From Gammaproteobacteria bacterium (lineage in GTDB: Bacteria > Pseudomonadota > Gammaproteobacteria > Xanthomonadales > Rhodanobacteraceae), in contig JAJPJT010000077.1 of assembly GCA_021324095.1 (NCBI GenBank), positions 62,001 to 126,000 of the forward strand: a stretch of DNA of 64,000 nucleotides, given 5' to 3'. The notes beneath the pieces are model-generated. The model searched no databases and was not told the origin of the DNA. It saw nothing but the letters and a program-made list of their open reading frames with translations. A program made the position numbers and the translations under genes. Positions within the stretch are counted from its first letter, which is position 1; the number at the start of each line of letters is the position of its first letter. Positions 1 through 9,124 of the stretch are shown here, in pieces.

Positions 1-870
1 ACCCGCGAACAGCCGTTCCAGTTCCAGCGTCATCAGTGCGAAGCGCGCATCCAGTTCCGCTTCGGCCGAATCCCGCCCGTCGGCGTCGAGCGAATCTTGC
101 ACGACGTCGAGAAAACGCAACTTGCGGATCACCAGATCCTCGCCGAGCACGAAGCTGGCGCGATCCTCGAACTGCAAGCCGAGCTGAAACACCTGCTTGC
201 CTTGCTTCAAATGCGCCCGAACCTCGGCGCTTTCAAGTTCCTGCTTGCGGCAGCGGATCACCGCGCCGCCCGCGGGGTCGCGCAGTTCGCATTCGTCGCC
301 CAGTGCGATCCCCGACGGTAGCTTGCCTGAGCTGAGCCACAGTGTCATCAGGGCGCGCGGGGTTTCCGCAGCCGCCAAGGGCTGGGCCGGAAAACTGCCC
401 AAGGCCTCGCGCAGGGCGGTCAAGGCAGTTTCGGCGGCCTTGCGGCTGGCCGTATCCAGTACCAGCCAGCCGTTTTTCGTTTCGACATAAGCGTTTAGCC
501 GCGACGGCCGGACGAACGCCTGGGGCAGCAGGACGTCCAACACCTCGGCCTTGATGGCCCGGCGCTGGCGGCCGCCGACCGGCCGGCCGCGGCGTTCAGC
601 TTCCTTGCGCAGGCGTTTGCCGAGTTCGGCGTTGACCACCGCAGCCGGCAACAGCTTTTCCTCGGTTCCCAGGGTCAACAAGGTAGCCTTCCCGACCGTG
701 TGTGACAGGACCTCGGAATCCGGTCCGAACGGCGAAACGAAACCGCGCGTGACCGCTTCCAGCGGGCCGCAGGCGCGCAGGGCGTGAGCCGCCAGCGATG
801 CGTCGAGATCCTTCAGCGACTTCGCGACGGAAGACGAAAATCGGAACAGGGTGAGGTTGCGGAAGAACAT
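1..870 (-). CDS. rdgC: Recombination-associated protein RdgC (3' end outside window)
   Basis: The minus strand is open from an ATG at 870 to the left edge, 290 codons with no stop. The start reads MFFRNLTLFRFS, typical of RdgC, and the reading continues through family-like stretches such as EAVTRGFVSPFG and ENPRALMTLWL to a last visible ERLFAG. The family is about 300 residues, so only about ten residues and the stop are missing. RdgC is a ring-forming, non-specific DNA-binding protein of the nucleoid that restrains RecA-dependent strand exchange. Nothing unusual is seen in the visible part. It lies in the same direction as ttcA, separated by a G-rich inverted repeat that also forms the end of ttcA. 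Confidence 0.93.
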   Translation of the reverse strand, partial: MFFRNLTLFRFSSSVAKSLKDLDASLAAHALRACGPLEAVTRGFVSPFGPDSEVLSHTVGKATLLTLGTEEKLLPAAVVNAELGKRLRKEAERRGRPVGGRQRRAIKAEVLDVLLPQAFVRPSRLNAYVETKNGWLVLDTASRKAAETALTALREALGSFPAQPLAAAETPRALMTLWLSSGKLPSGIALGDECELRDPAGGAVIRCRKQELESAEVRAHLKQGKQVFQLGLQFEDRASFVLGEDLVIRKLRFLDVVQDSLDADGRDSAEAELDARFALMTLELERLFAG

Positions 871-892
871 GCGACGAGCCGGAAATGGGGGT

Positions 893-959
893 GGGTAGTG
901 GGGGCGCAGGGACTTGGGTTCGGCGAAGCATGTGCATCGGGCTTGCACCCCCGCTACCC
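893..959. repeat. G-rich inverted repeat overlapping the 3' end of ttcA
   Basis: GGGTAGTGGGGGCGC at 893-907 is the near-perfect reverse complement of GCACCCCCGCTACCC at 945-959 (13 of 15 positions). The right arm contains the ttcA stop codon, so the enzyme's last residues (around SNEAGSGDG) are repeat-encoded. The general design, G-rich arms around a short unique centre, recurs inside polA, after the GST gene and on both sides of accC. Confidence 0.6.
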
Positions 960-1835
960 GTCCCCCGACCCCGCCTCATTCGAAAGCCAAGCATGAGCAT
1001 CCAGCCGCGGCGTCCCACCGCGCGATCCCAGCGATGCAAAATCGAACAGCTCGCGATCGGCGAGTTGCGAGGACGCGACGTGCGTGAGCGCACGGAACAT
1101 GATTTCGCTGCGGCCGGGGTGTTCGCGTTCCCAGGCGTCCAGCATCCGCCGTACCTGTTTGCGCTGCAGGGTTTCCTGCGAACCGCACAGGTTGCACGGG
1201 ATGATCGGGAATGCGCGCGCGGCGGCATACTCGGTGATCTCGGCTTCGCGGCAATACGCCAGCGGGCGAACCACGACGTGCTTGCCGTCGTCGGAAAGCA
1301 GCTTGGGCGGCATCGCCTTCAGCGTGCCGCCGTAGAACAGGTTCAAGAAGAACGTCGCAAGGATATCGTCGCGATGGTGACCCAGCGCGATCTTGTTGAA
1401 CCCCTCGCGTTCTGCGAACGCATAAAGCGCGCCACGCCGCAGCCGCGAGCACAGGCTGCACAGCGTCCTGCCTTCCGGCACCACGCGCGTCACCACGCTG
1501 TAGGTGTCCTGCTCGATCACGTGGAACGGCACGCCGCGCGCGCGACAGTAATCCGGGATCACGTGTTCGGGAAAGCCGGGCTGCTTCTGATCGAGGTTCA
1601 CCGCGACCAATTCGAATTTGACGGGCGCCTTCGATTGCAACGACAACAGCAGATCGAGCAACGTCCAGGAATCCTTGCCACCCGAGAGGCACACCATCAC
1701 CCGGTCGCCGGCCTCGATCAGGTTGTAGTCGGCGATCGCCCGTCCGACGGCGTGGCGCAGGCGTTTGGCCAGACGCACCGATTCGTGCGCCTGCTTGCGA
1801 TCGTGGGTGGCGGGAGGGGGTGCGGCAGCTTGCAT
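954..1835 (-). CDS. ttcA: tRNA 2-thiocytidine(32) synthetase TtcA
   Basis: A 293-residue cytoplasmic enzyme that thiolates cytidine 32 of certain tRNAs with ATP activation and a [4Fe-4S] cluster. The PP-loop SGGKDS is at residues 51-56. Candidate cluster cysteines are the CSLC pair at about 126 and 129 and CNLC at about 213-216. The body follows TtcA closely ([45 protein letters not shown]). The C-terminal tail lies in a G-rich inverted repeat and is probably not conserved. It is transcribed divergently from ydcH across only 46 bp; a TACACT -10 on the minus strand would start the RNA within a few bases of the ATG. Confidence 0.96.
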   Translation of the reverse strand: MQAAAPPPATHDRKQAHESVRLAKRLRHAVGRAIADYNLIEAGDRVMVCLSGGKDSWTLLDLLLSLQSKAPVKFELVAVNLDQKQPGFPEHVIPDYCRARGVPFHVIEQDTYSVVTRVVPEGRTLCSLCSRLRRGALYAFAEREGFNKIALGHHRDDILATFFLNLFYGGTLKAMPPKLLSDDGKHVVVRPLAYCREAEITEYAAARAFPIIPCNLCGSQETLQRKQVRRMLDAWEREHPGRSEIMFRALTHVASSQLADRELFDFASLGSRGGTPRLDAHAWLSNEAGSGDG

Positions 1836-1844
1836 GGACCCGCC

Positions 1845-1875
1845 AGTGTAGCGGGCCCGATGGCGGCGCTACACT
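1845..1875. promoter_or_regulatory. Symmetric divergent -10 elements for ttcA and ydcH
   Basis: AGTGTAGCG at 1845-1853 and CGCTACACT at 1867-1875 form a perfect 9-bp inverted repeat with a 13-bp spacer. Each arm reads TACACT (4 of 6 matches to TATAAT) in the direction of the adjacent gene. With the usual spacing, transcription would start at about 1882, the A of the ydcH ATG, and at about 1838, just before the ttcA ATG at 1835. No good -35 is visible. The same palindrome could instead be a protein-binding site. Confidence 0.45.
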
Positions 1876-1881
1876 GCCGCC

Positions 1882-2091
1882 ATGCAGTCCGACAACGACC
1901 CCGCCGTGCTGGCCCGACGCCTGACCGAGTTGCGCGAGGAACACCGCGACCTCGATGCGGCGATCGCGAAGCTGGCCGCCGACCCGGGTTGTGATCAGGT
2001 GCAATTGAGCCGGCTGAAAAAACGCAAACTGAAGCTCAAGGACATGATCGCGTACTTCGAGAACAAGCTCATACCGGATCTGGATGCATGA
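1882..2091 (+). CDS. YdcH family (DUF465) small protein
   Basis: A 69-residue, highly charged, mostly helical protein with the DUF465/YdcH pattern: an N-terminal helix (LARRLTELREEHRDLDAAIA) and a basic second helix ending LSRLKKRKLKLKDMI. The molecular role of this widespread family is not known; the sequence predicts a short antiparallel coiled coil. No Shine-Dalgarno sequence precedes the ATG, which fits the possibly leaderless promoter described at 1845-1875. Confidence 0.85.
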   Translation: MQSDNDPAVLARRLTELREEHRDLDAAIAKLAADPGCDQVQLSRLKKRKLKLKDMIAYFENKLIPDLDA

Positions 2092-2176
2092 GAAGCAGGG
2101 GCGAGGGGCGGGGGAGCAGGGGCGAGAGAGGCGAAGCTGCGCTGCATGGAACGTTCGCCGTCGATCCCTTCCGTCG

Positions 2177-2761
2177 ATGACGCTCGAACCCGTCACGCTG
2201 CAGGACCGGCACGTCGTGCTGGAACCGCTGACGCTCGATCACATCGCCGGGCTGGAACGCGCCGCGGCCGACGGCGAGCTGTGGAACCTGCGCGTCACCT
2301 ACGTGCCGCCGCCCGGCGCGATGCACGCATACGTCGAAAAGGCGCTGGCGATGCAGGCGACAGGCGAAGCGCTGCCGTTTGCGGTGCGTGACCAGCGCGA
2401 TGGCGCGGTCGTAGGTTCGACCCGCTACTACGATTTCAATCCGGAAGTGCCTCGGATACTGATCGGTTACACGTGGTACGCCGCGAGCAGACAGCGCACC
2501 CACGTCAACACCGCGTGCAAGCTGTTGCTGGCCGACCACGCATTCGACGCGCTCGGCTGCGCGGCGGTCGGCTGGGAAACCGACATCCTCAACACGCGCT
2601 CGCAGCAGGCGATCGAACGGCTGGGTGCGCACAGGGACGGCGTGCTGCGGCAACACAAGCGCCGCCATGACGGCACCATCCGCGACAGCGTCGAGTATTC
2701 GATCATCGCATCGGAATGGCAGGTCTTGCGCGCCAAGCTCGCGGCGAAGCTGAAACGCTGA
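2177..2761 (+). CDS. GNAT family N-acetyltransferase (RimJ/RimL-like)
   Basis: A 194-residue acetyltransferase of the RimJ/RimL/YdaF type. Visible family features are an N-terminal LEPLTLDHIAGLERAA, the central strand VVGSTRYYDFNPEVPRILIG, and the acetyl-CoA region with ALGCAAVGWETDILNTRSQQ then AIERLGAHRDGVLR and a final FSII-like strand (VEYSIIASEW). The usual RxxGxG loop is degenerate (SRQRTHVN), as is common in this subgroup. The substrate, a protein N-terminus or a small amine, cannot be deduced. The ATG at 2177 was preferred because the open frame upstream is a purine-rich repeat (GGGGCGAGGGGCGGGGGAG at 2100-2118). Confidence 0.85.
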   Translation: MTLEPVTLQDRHVVLEPLTLDHIAGLERAAADGELWNLRVTYVPPPGAMHAYVEKALAMQATGEALPFAVRDQRDGAVVGSTRYYDFNPEVPRILIGYTWYAASRQRTHVNTACKLLLADHAFDALGCAAVGWETDILNTRSQQAIERLGAHRDGVLRQHKRRHDGTIRDSVEYSIIASEWQVLRAKLAAKLKR

Positions 2762-2767
2762 GCCCGC

Positions 2768-3030
2768 GCCAAAACAGGCCATGGATGGCCGTCAACGAAG
2801 CGGAGCTCTTTCGGCGCCTTTGCACGACGCCGCGGCGCGCAGCCGATCGCGCGAGCAAGGCGCGCATGTTCGAGGCCATGGATGGCCGAGTTCGCGCCGG
2901 CGCGCGCTCGGCGAGCACCAAGGGCAGTTTCGGCAACACGATGTTGCCGAAACCGTCGTGCTCGGCGCAATGGTTTTGGCTACTTTTGCCGAAACAAAAG
3001 TAGCTCGCTCGCGCAGCGAGCGAAACCGCT
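2768..3030. repeat. Dispersed intergenic repeat, CCATGGATGG type, copy A
   Basis: Fills the gap between the GNAT gene and plsB. GGCCATGGATGGCC occurs at 2777-2790 and 2874-2887. Near the plsB end there is a hairpin CTACTTTTG-CCGAAA-CAAAAGTAG (2980-3003), followed directly by a second palindrome, GCTCGCTCGCGCAGCGAGC. The same modules recur inverted at 8776-9060 (copy B) and, diverged, at 9125-9450 (copy C). Translations of copies A and B share strings such as TPRRAA, RSASTKG and LAQRAKPL, which shows DNA homology rather than a gene. Confidence 0.75.
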
Positions 3031-3037
3031 CGTTGAT

Positions 3038-5608
3038 TCAGTCGGCCGTCTCGCCGGCAACGACGTCCGGCGTGATCTTCAGGATCGACTGCCGCACCTC
3101 GCGCGCGAGGATCAGGCGCGCGTCGCGCGCCACGTCGTTCAGCACCGCGTCGAAATCCAGTTTGCCGTCAGCGTCGGGCCAGACGATGCGGCTCTCGCGC
3201 AGCTTCTGGATGAAACCGCGGAACAGGCTCTTGTCGAAAAATTCCGGCGCGCTCTGCTGGTACAGCAACGACAGGCGCTGCGCCGCGAGCTGGCAGAGGT
3301 TTTCGAGCTGCCCCGCCGTCAAGGTGTGCCGGCCATTCTTCACCAGCGCCGCGATCGCGATGTAGTAGCGTTCGAACGCCTGCAGCAGGCTTTGGGCCAG
3401 CAGCCGCAACTGGTAGGCATCGTCTTCGTGCCCCGCCGCGAGGTGAAGCAGCCGTCCCTCGCCGCCACCGAGCAGGCCGCGCGCGATCAGGAAATCGATC
3501 AGGGCATCGATGCGTGCGGCGAAGCCGTCGGCGTCCCACGGCAGGAACAACTCCGCCTGGATGAAGGGATACACCGCGCGGCCAAGGCGGGTCACCGTGG
3601 CGCGCGTGATGCGACGGTTGTTGATGAAGCAGCATGCGACCCACGCGCCGGCAGCGAACAAGTGCAGCACGTTGTTGCGGAAGTAGGACAGCAGCACCGC
3701 CTTTTCGCCCTCGACCGCCAGCACGTCGCCGAGCGGGTGCGCGATGCGGCGAATCCAGCCCATCTGTTCGGCGTAGGCGATGATGTCCGCGGGCGCCATC
3801 GGCGTGACCGTGGTGCGCGCTGCATACGGCAGTTCCGTCAGGATCGCCTTCATCAACTCGAGCTGCGCGAGCAAATCCGCTTCGGCGAGTGCGTGGCGCG
3901 GCGACGCCAGCAAGGCCAGCGCGATCAGGTTGATCGGATTCACGTCGGCGGCGCGGTTGGTGTTGATCTGGATCTGTTCGCCCAGCCGGTCCAGCACCCG
4001 GTTGAGCCATTCCGGCTTGCTGTCGGGGCTGTCGCCCGCCACGCGCCAATCGGGATTGGCCGCATCGAGCAGCGTGGTCAGTTCGATCGGTTCGCCGAAA
4101 TTCAACGTCACCCGCCCGTAGTGCTGGCGCAGCGCCTTGCGTGCGCCGCGCAGCAGACCCCACCAGGATTCTTTTTCCTTTTTCTGCCCGGACAGCTCGC
4201 CGATGTAGGCGCGTCCTTCCATCAATTTTTCGTAACCGATGTAGACCGGCTGGAACAACACCGGGCGGCGCGGCGCGCGCAGATAGGCGCGCACCGTCAT
4301 CGACAGCAGTCCGAAGCGCGGCGCGAGCAGGCGCCCGGTGCGCGAACGGGTGCCTTCGATGAAGTACTCGATCGGCACGCCGCGGTCCAGCAGTTGCGCC
4401 ATGTATTCCTTGAAGATCACCGAATACAGCGCGTTGCCCTTGAAGCTGCGGCGCAGGAAGAACGCACCGCCGCGGCGCAGAAACGATCCCAGCACCGGCA
4501 GGTTGAGGTTCACGCCGGCCGCGATGTGCGGCACCACAACCCCGCTGCTGTAAAGCTGGAAAGACAGCAGCACGTAATCGGCATGGCTGCGGTGGCTCGG
4601 GACGTAGATCACCTCGTAGCCCGGCGCGATCGCGCGCAAGTTGTCGAAGTGGTGCATCGCGATGCCGTCGTACAGCTTGTTCCAGAAATTGGACAGCAGG
4701 AACGACATCGAGCGCACGAACGGCGGCGAATAATCCGCCGCGATCTCGTTCATCAGCTTCTGCGCCTGCAGCCACGCCTTCGCCTGCGAAATGTTTTCCT
4801 TGACCGCGGTCGCGGCGATCGCGGCGCGCACGCTCTCGGCATTCAGCACCGAGTCGACCACGGTGCGCCGGTGCGAGAGGTCGGGGCCGATCACCGCGGT
4901 GCGCACGCGCCGGAAATGCACCCTAAGCACCCGCGCCAGCTTGCGTTGCAGGTGCTCGATGCGTTCGTCAGCGGACTCTTCCCGCAGGTTGTCCAGCGAG
5001 ATCGGTGGCGAGAAGCGCACGATGGTGTCGCGCCCGTTCAAAAGCAGCGCGAACAGGCGCCGCAGGTGGCCGACCATCGCCCAGTTTTCCGAGAACAGCA
5101 CGCTGAACCAGCCGGATTGCCGGTTCGGCGCGCGGCCCACGTAGATCGCGACGGGCATGAGTTGGATGTTGCGGTCCGGTTCGGCCTCGAGCATCCGCAG
5201 CAATTGCCGGATCGCGCCCTGCGCAGCGTGGGTTCGGCCGCGCCGCTGCAGCCAGCCGCCGGTCCCGCGCATCGCGAACATCGCGCGCCGGCGGCGGCCC
5301 GTGCCGGGCATCCAGGCGAGCGGACTCGGCAGCCCGGCCTCGCGGCAGGCACGTTCGAGGATCAGGCTGTCCGAAAAACCGTTGCGCTCGATCACGTAGA
5401 TCACCGGCGCACCCGGCGCGAGCAGCGCCACCGGTTCGGCCGGATCGCGCTTGATCTTGATCCACGATCCCAGCACCGCGCCCCACAGCGCGCGCCACCA
5501 GCCGGCGTGCACCAGCGTTTCGCGTGACAAGGTTTCGCTCATGACGCGTGCCATCGATGTGCCGTGTTCCGGAAGGGTTGCGAGGTGCGAAAGGGAATTC
5601 TCCCACAT
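3038..5608 (-). CDS. plsB: Glycerol-3-phosphate 1-O-acyltransferase PlsB
   Basis: An 856-residue membrane-associated acyltransferase that makes 1-acyl-glycerol-3-phosphate, the first step of phospholipid synthesis. The catalytic HX4D motif is HRSHAD at residues 339-344. The other acyltransferase blocks follow: RGGAFFLRRSFKGN, then EYFIEGTRSRTGR, then FQPVYIGYEKLMEG. Length and the C-terminal helical domain fit PlsB (E. coli 807). The ATG at 5608 has AAGGA about 10 bases upstream; ATGs at 5554 and 5542 are alternatives, because residues 1-22 do not look family-like. The open frame continues upstream into other genes only by chance. A long open frame on the opposite strand is its shadow. Confidence 0.95.
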   Translation of the reverse strand: MWENSLSHLATLPEHGTSMARVMSETLSRETLVHAGWWRALWGAVLGSWIKIKRDPAEPVALLAPGAPVIYVIERNGFSDSLILERACREAGLPSPLAWMPGTGRRRRAMFAMRGTGGWLQRRGRTHAAQGAIRQLLRMLEAEPDRNIQLMPVAIYVGRAPNRQSGWFSVLFSENWAMVGHLRRLFALLLNGRDTIVRFSPPISLDNLREESADERIEHLQRKLARVLRVHFRRVRTAVIGPDLSHRRTVVDSVLNAESVRAAIAATAVKENISQAKAWLQAQKLMNEIAADYSPPFVRSMSFLLSNFWNKLYDGIAMHHFDNLRAIAPGYEVIYVPSHRSHADYVLLSFQLYSSGVVVPHIAAGVNLNLPVLGSFLRRGGAFFLRRSFKGNALYSVIFKEYMAQLLDRGVPIEYFIEGTRSRTGRLLAPRFGLLSMTVRAYLRAPRRPVLFQPVYIGYEKLMEGRAYIGELSGQKKEKESWWGLLRGARKALRQHYGRVTLNFGEPIELTTLLDAANPDWRVAGDSPDSKPEWLNRVLDRLGEQIQINTNRAADVNPINLIALALLASPRHALAEADLLAQLELMKAILTELPYAARTTVTPMAPADIIAYAEQMGWIRRIAHPLGDVLAVEGEKAVLLSYFRNNVLHLFAAGAWVACCFINNRRITRATVTRLGRAVYPFIQAELFLPWDADGFAARIDALIDFLIARGLLGGGEGRLLHLAAGHEDDAYQLRLLAQSLLQAFERYYIAIAALVKNGRHTLTAGQLENLCQLAAQRLSLLYQQSAPEFFDKSLFRGFIQKLRESRIVWPDADGKLDFDAVLNDVARDARLILAREVRQSILKITPDVVAGETAD

Positions 5609-5703
5609 CGCCGTCAATTCCTTGTGCTCCGGGCAGCTGGAGGACGATGAAAACGCTGCGCCCGGCGATTGGCTGCGCGTGCTGCCGGAAAAATGCCGGC
5701 AAC

Positions 5704-6744
5704 TCAATCGTGCGGGGCGCGCGATGATTCCGGCGCCGGGTGGACCGACGGAGCCGCGGGCGCGGGTTTGCCCGAGGGGGTTGCGCTTGAACGTGCAGGG
5801 GCTGCCGCGCTGCTGGCAGATGCCGTGGCGGCTGTTGCGGGAGCGGCTGTGGTGCTCGCGGGCGCGGGATGCGCCTTTTGCCAGGCCTGGAGCAGTGCCG
5901 CGTCGTACCAATGGTCTGCCTGTTTCACCATGGGCCATGTGCCGCTCAGCGATCGGCCGGCGAGCTTCATGTCGAGCTTGACCGTGGCATGGACGCCATC
6001 GTTGCCGGTCGAGGTGACATGGGCGTCGGTCAAACTCCTTGCGAGGTCGAGACCGTAGAGATTCAACACTTCCTCGAGTCCGTTCCAGATGATGCCGTAA
6101 TTGCGCATCGTCTGGACGTAATCGAGTGCGTGCCATTGGTCGAGGGTCTGCACGTGCAACTGCCGCGCCGTCGCACAGACGAGGTCGATCGCCTTCCTGG
6201 CCTTTTTGACGTCGCTGAAATCGGTGGCCTTCGCCCAGGCGATCAGCGCATCCAGTCCCTGCGTCGCCAGGGCTTTTTGCGCGTTGCCGAGCTGCGGCGA
6301 GGAAGCGATCATCTCCTGGCCTGCGGCCCGCAGGATGCCGCTCGCGATCGGCAACGATCCGCTCTTCCCGCCACGCAGTTTCGCGAGCTCGGGTTGCAGG
6401 CGCTTCGCGAGTTTGGCCTCGGCGCCCGGTTCGGTCAGCATCCGCATGATCTGCGCGAATTGCTGCTGCTGCGCCGGCGAAGCCGAGATCGGCTGCGCGT
6501 GCGACTTGTCCCACTCGGCGCGCCACCGCGCATAGTCCGCGGGCGGCAGCCGGTTCTTCATCAGCCCGTCGAAATCGCCCATCGCCGTCAGGCGCAGGTT
6601 CGTCTCGACTGCCTTTTCGGGGGTGGCGTTGCTGGGTGGTGGCGGTGCATGGTGGCAAGCCGCCAGCGCCAGCGCGAACGTGCCCGTCAGCACGATCGCG
6701 AAGCCGCGGAAGCGTGTCGGGACGTGCCGGACTGAGGTTGACAT
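5704..6744 (-). CDS. Putative lipoprotein of unknown function
   Basis: A 346-residue exported protein. From the ATG at 6744 there is a basic start (STSVRHVPTRFRG), a hydrophobic core and a lipobox ALAAC, followed by a proline-rich linker. The body (about residues 45-270) is helical; it begins with ATPEKAVETNLRLTAMGDFDG, which resembles periplasmic proteins that handle stress or nutrients, but no catalytic motif is visible. The last 60 residues are an Ala/Pro/Ser tail likely to span the periplasm or peptidoglycan. It lies 47 bp downstream of pyrF in the same direction. I do not recognise a named family. Confidence 0.72.
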   Translation of the reverse strand: MSTSVRHVPTRFRGFAIVLTGTFALALAACHHAPPPPSNATPEKAVETNLRLTAMGDFDGLMKNRLPPADYARWRAEWDKSHAQPISASPAQQQQFAQIMRMLTEPGAEAKLAKRLQPELAKLRGGKSGSLPIASGILRAAGQEMIASSPQLGNAQKALATQGLDALIAWAKATDFSDVKKARKAIDLVCATARQLHVQTLDQWHALDYVQTMRNYGIIWNGLEEVLNLYGLDLARSLTDAHVTSTGNDGVHATVKLDMKLAGRSLSGTWPMVKQADHWYDAALLQAWQKAHPAPASTTAAPATAATASASSAAAPARSSATPSGKPAPAAPSVHPAPESSRAPHD

Positions 6745-6791
6745 GCGCGGCAGTGTGGCGAGGCAGGACCGCATAGGCAAGCCGGCCCGTG

Positions 6792-7520
6792 TCAATCCAT
6801 TGCGGCCGCGATCTGCGACACCATGGATTCCGCCATCGCGCGTGGATCGGACGCATGGCGGATGGGCCGCCCCACCACGATGTAATCCGCGCCCTGCGCG
6901 AAAGCGGTCGCGACGTCGACCGTGCGCTTCTGGTCATCACGCGTCTGGTCGTCTCCCGGCGGACCCGCGGGGCGGATGCCGGGACATACGGTGAGCAGGT
7001 TCGGACCCAGTGCGTCGCGCAGCCGCGGCAGGTCGGCCCCCGAGCACACCACCCCATCGATGCCCGCCGCCTGCGCGAGGTGCGCCCGCTCGATCACGAC
7101 GTCGGCCGGTTCGCCCGCAACACCGAGCGCGGCGAGATCGTCGGCGTCGTTGCTGGTCAGCACCGTGACCGCGAGGAGTCGCAGCGAGCCCTTCGCCGCC
7201 GCCGCCGCTTCCAGCATCGCGCGGCTGTCGCAATGCACCGTCGCGAACGTGACCGGGCGTTGCGTGAGACCGCGTATCGCACCCGCGACCGTGGCTGGGA
7301 CGTCGTGGAATTTCAGGTCAGCGAAGATTTTCTTTCCGCGCTTCGCAAGTTCGTCCAGCACGGGGAAGTAATCGCCCCCGCTGAGCAATTCCAGGCCGAT
7401 CTTGTAGAACGATACCGCATCGCCCAGGCGATCCATCCACGCGACCGCTTCGCTGCGATCGGGAACGTCCAGCGCGAAGATCAGGCGGTCGCGGGCGGGA
7501 ATGGCAGCGCGTGGCGGCAT
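6792..7520 (-). CDS. pyrF: Orotidine 5'-phosphate decarboxylase
   Basis: A 242-residue TIM barrel converting OMP to UMP, the last step of de novo pyrimidine synthesis. Signature positions: ALDVPDR at about 16-22, the substrate lysine in FYKIGLEL (K40), and the catalytic block [11 protein letters not shown] at 68-78 with the Asp-Lys-Asp arrangement (D68, K70, D73). The phosphate-binding end reads [17 protein letters not shown]. Size matches the family. It faces away from the AI-2E transporter; 185 bp separate the two starts. Confidence 0.96.
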   Translation of the reverse strand: MPPRAAIPARDRLIFALDVPDRSEAVAWMDRLGDAVSFYKIGLELLSGGDYFPVLDELAKRGKKIFADLKFHDVPATVAGAIRGLTQRPVTFATVHCDSRAMLEAAAAAKGSLRLLAVTVLTSNDADDLAALGVAGEPADVVIERAHLAQAAGIDGVVCSGADLPRLRDALGPNLLTVCPGIRPAGPPGDDQTRDDQKRTVDVATAFAQGADYIVVGRPIRHASDPRAMAESMVSQIAAAMD

Positions 7521-7705
7521 CGCGCGATTCTAAAAGGTTTCGCTCGAAGCGTCTTTGCGAAAAGTCAAGGCGAGGAAGGCCGTTCTGGTCTTCACCAAAG
7601 TGAAAGATGGATTGGAAGGGGGGCCACCTCGATGCAGCGATCGGGGACGATCACAAAAGAATGCATTCATGGATGAACGCAAGGACATCTGCCAGACTCC
7701 GCGCC

Positions 7706-8734
7706 ATGAACGACGTTGCCCGCCTTCCGTCCCGCCTGGGCCGCCACACCGCGGTCGCGAGTTATCTCGCGGCAGCCATCGCGCTGCTGCTCGTGATGTT
7801 CCTGCACCTGTTGCCGGCCCTGATCGCCGGCCTGCTGGTGTACGCCGTGGTGGATGCGTTGGCGCCGCTGCTGGAACGCCGCTGGCCGGGCGGCTGGGCG
7901 CGGCAAGTGGTGGTCGGCGTGCTCGCGGTGGTGGTGGCGGGGCTGCTCGCGTTGCTGATCTTCGGCGCGATCGCGTTCTTCCGCGCCGAGCTGGGCGACC
8001 CCAACACGCTGTTCGATCGGATGATGCCGACCATCGATCGGGCGCGCACCCAATTGCCGGCGTGGATCGTGGCCTACCTGCCGGTGAGCGCGGAGGATTT
8101 CCGCTTCACCGCGACGCAGCTCGCGCGCGAACATTCCGAACAACTGCAGGTTGCCGGCAAGGAAACCCTGCACGTGTTCGGGCGCATCATCGTCGGCCTG
8201 GCGCTCGGCGCGCTGGTGGCGCTGGTACATGCCCGGGCGACGCGGGATCTCGGCCCGCTCAACCGCGACCTCAGCGCGCGCTGTTCGCGCTTCACGCAGG
8301 CCTTTCACGACATCGTGTTCGCCCAGGCGCGCATCTCGGCGTTGAATACCCTGTTCACCGCGATTTTCCTGCTGGTCGCGCTGCCGCTCGCCGGCGTGCA
8401 CCTGCCGCTGACCAAGACGCTGATCGCCATCACGTTCGTGGTCGGTCTGCTGCCGGTGATCGGGAACCTGATCTCCAACACCTTGATCGTGATCGTCGCG
8501 CTGTCGGTGTCGCTGTGGGTCGCGCTGGGCGCGCTGGTCTTCCTGATCCTGATCCACAAGCTCGAGTACTTCCTCAACGCCAACATCGTCGGCAACCGCA
8601 TCCACGCGCGCGCCTGGGAAATCCTGCTGGCGATGCTGGTGATGGAGGCCGCGTTCGGCATCCCCGGCATCGTCGCCGCGCCGATCTACTACGCGTATCT
8701 CAAGAGCGAACTCACCGCGGCGCGGTTGATTTGA
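7706..8734 (+). CDS. AI-2E family transporter (PerM/TqsA-like membrane protein)
   Basis: A 342-residue inner membrane protein with the AI-2E transporter layout: two N-terminal membrane helices (ASYLAAAIALLLVMFL, then LIAGLLVYAVV), a third helix, a long soluble segment at about residues 105-165, and a C-terminal bundle containing the family-typical FVVGLLPVIGNLISNTLIV and HKLEYFLNANIVGNRI. Known members export autoinducer-2, ions or unknown substrates, so no specific substrate is assigned. The ATG at 7706 was chosen because upstream residues in the open frame are not family-like and run into the pyrF promoter region. Confidence 0.88.
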   Translation: MNDVARLPSRLGRHTAVASYLAAAIALLLVMFLHLLPALIAGLLVYAVVDALAPLLERRWPGGWARQVVVGVLAVVVAGLLALLIFGAIAFFRAELGDPNTLFDRMMPTIDRARTQLPAWIVAYLPVSAEDFRFTATQLAREHSEQLQVAGKETLHVFGRIIVGLALGALVALVHARATRDLGPLNRDLSARCSRFTQAFHDIVFAQARISALNTLFTAIFLLVALPLAGVHLPLTKTLIAITFVVGLLPVIGNLISNTLIVIVALSVSLWVALGALVFLILIHKLEYFLNANIVGNRIHARAWEILLAMLVMEAAFGIPGIVAAPIYYAYLKSELTAARLI

Positions 8735-8775
8735 TTTTGTTTGGGTGCTTTTTTTGATATTCGTACGGACATTCG

Positions 8776-9060
8776 TGTCTTCTCTGCGCCCGCGCCAAAG
8801 AGCGGTTTCGCTCGCTGCGCGAGCGAGCCACTTTTGTTACGGCAAAAGTGGCCAAAACCATGCGCCGGGCATGACGATCTCGCCGACGTCGTGTCGGCTC
8901 GATTTCCCTTGGTGCTCGCCGAACGGCGGCCGCGCCGAACTCGCACATCCGTGTGCTCGGACATCCGGCGCTTGCTCCGCCGTTCGGCTGCGCGCCGCGG
9001 CGTCATGCAAAGGCGCATCAAGAGCTCGGCTTCGCTGGCGGCCATCCTTGGCCTTCACTG
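8776..9060. repeat. Dispersed intergenic repeat, CCATGGATGG type, copy B (inverted)
   Basis: Inverted relative to copy A at 2768-3030. It opens with a GCTCGCTGCGCGAGCGAGC palindrome and a hairpin CCACTTTTG-TTACGG-CAAAAGTGG (8828-8851), then CCAAAACCATGCGCC, and ends with the degraded GGCCATCCTTGGCC at 9040-9053. It occupies most of the 757-bp gap between the AI-2E transporter and waaA together with copy C. No gene is supported here. Confidence 0.75.
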
Positions 9061-9124
9061 ATGCAGCATGAAGGTTCAGCGAGCATGTGACCTCCAATGA
9101 TCATATCCGTGGTGCGCCCACCAC

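Noticed and set aside
2882-5527. 881-codon open frame on the plus strand opposite plsB
   Set aside because: High-GC shadow of plsB; the translation is Arg/Gln/His-rich without any domain, while the minus strand encodes a well-conserved acyltransferase.
8689-9045. 118-codon minus-strand frame similar in part to a plus-strand frame at 2716-3003
   Set aside because: The similarity comes from homologous intergenic repeats (copies A and B); the frames have no family-like features and differ in length and ends.
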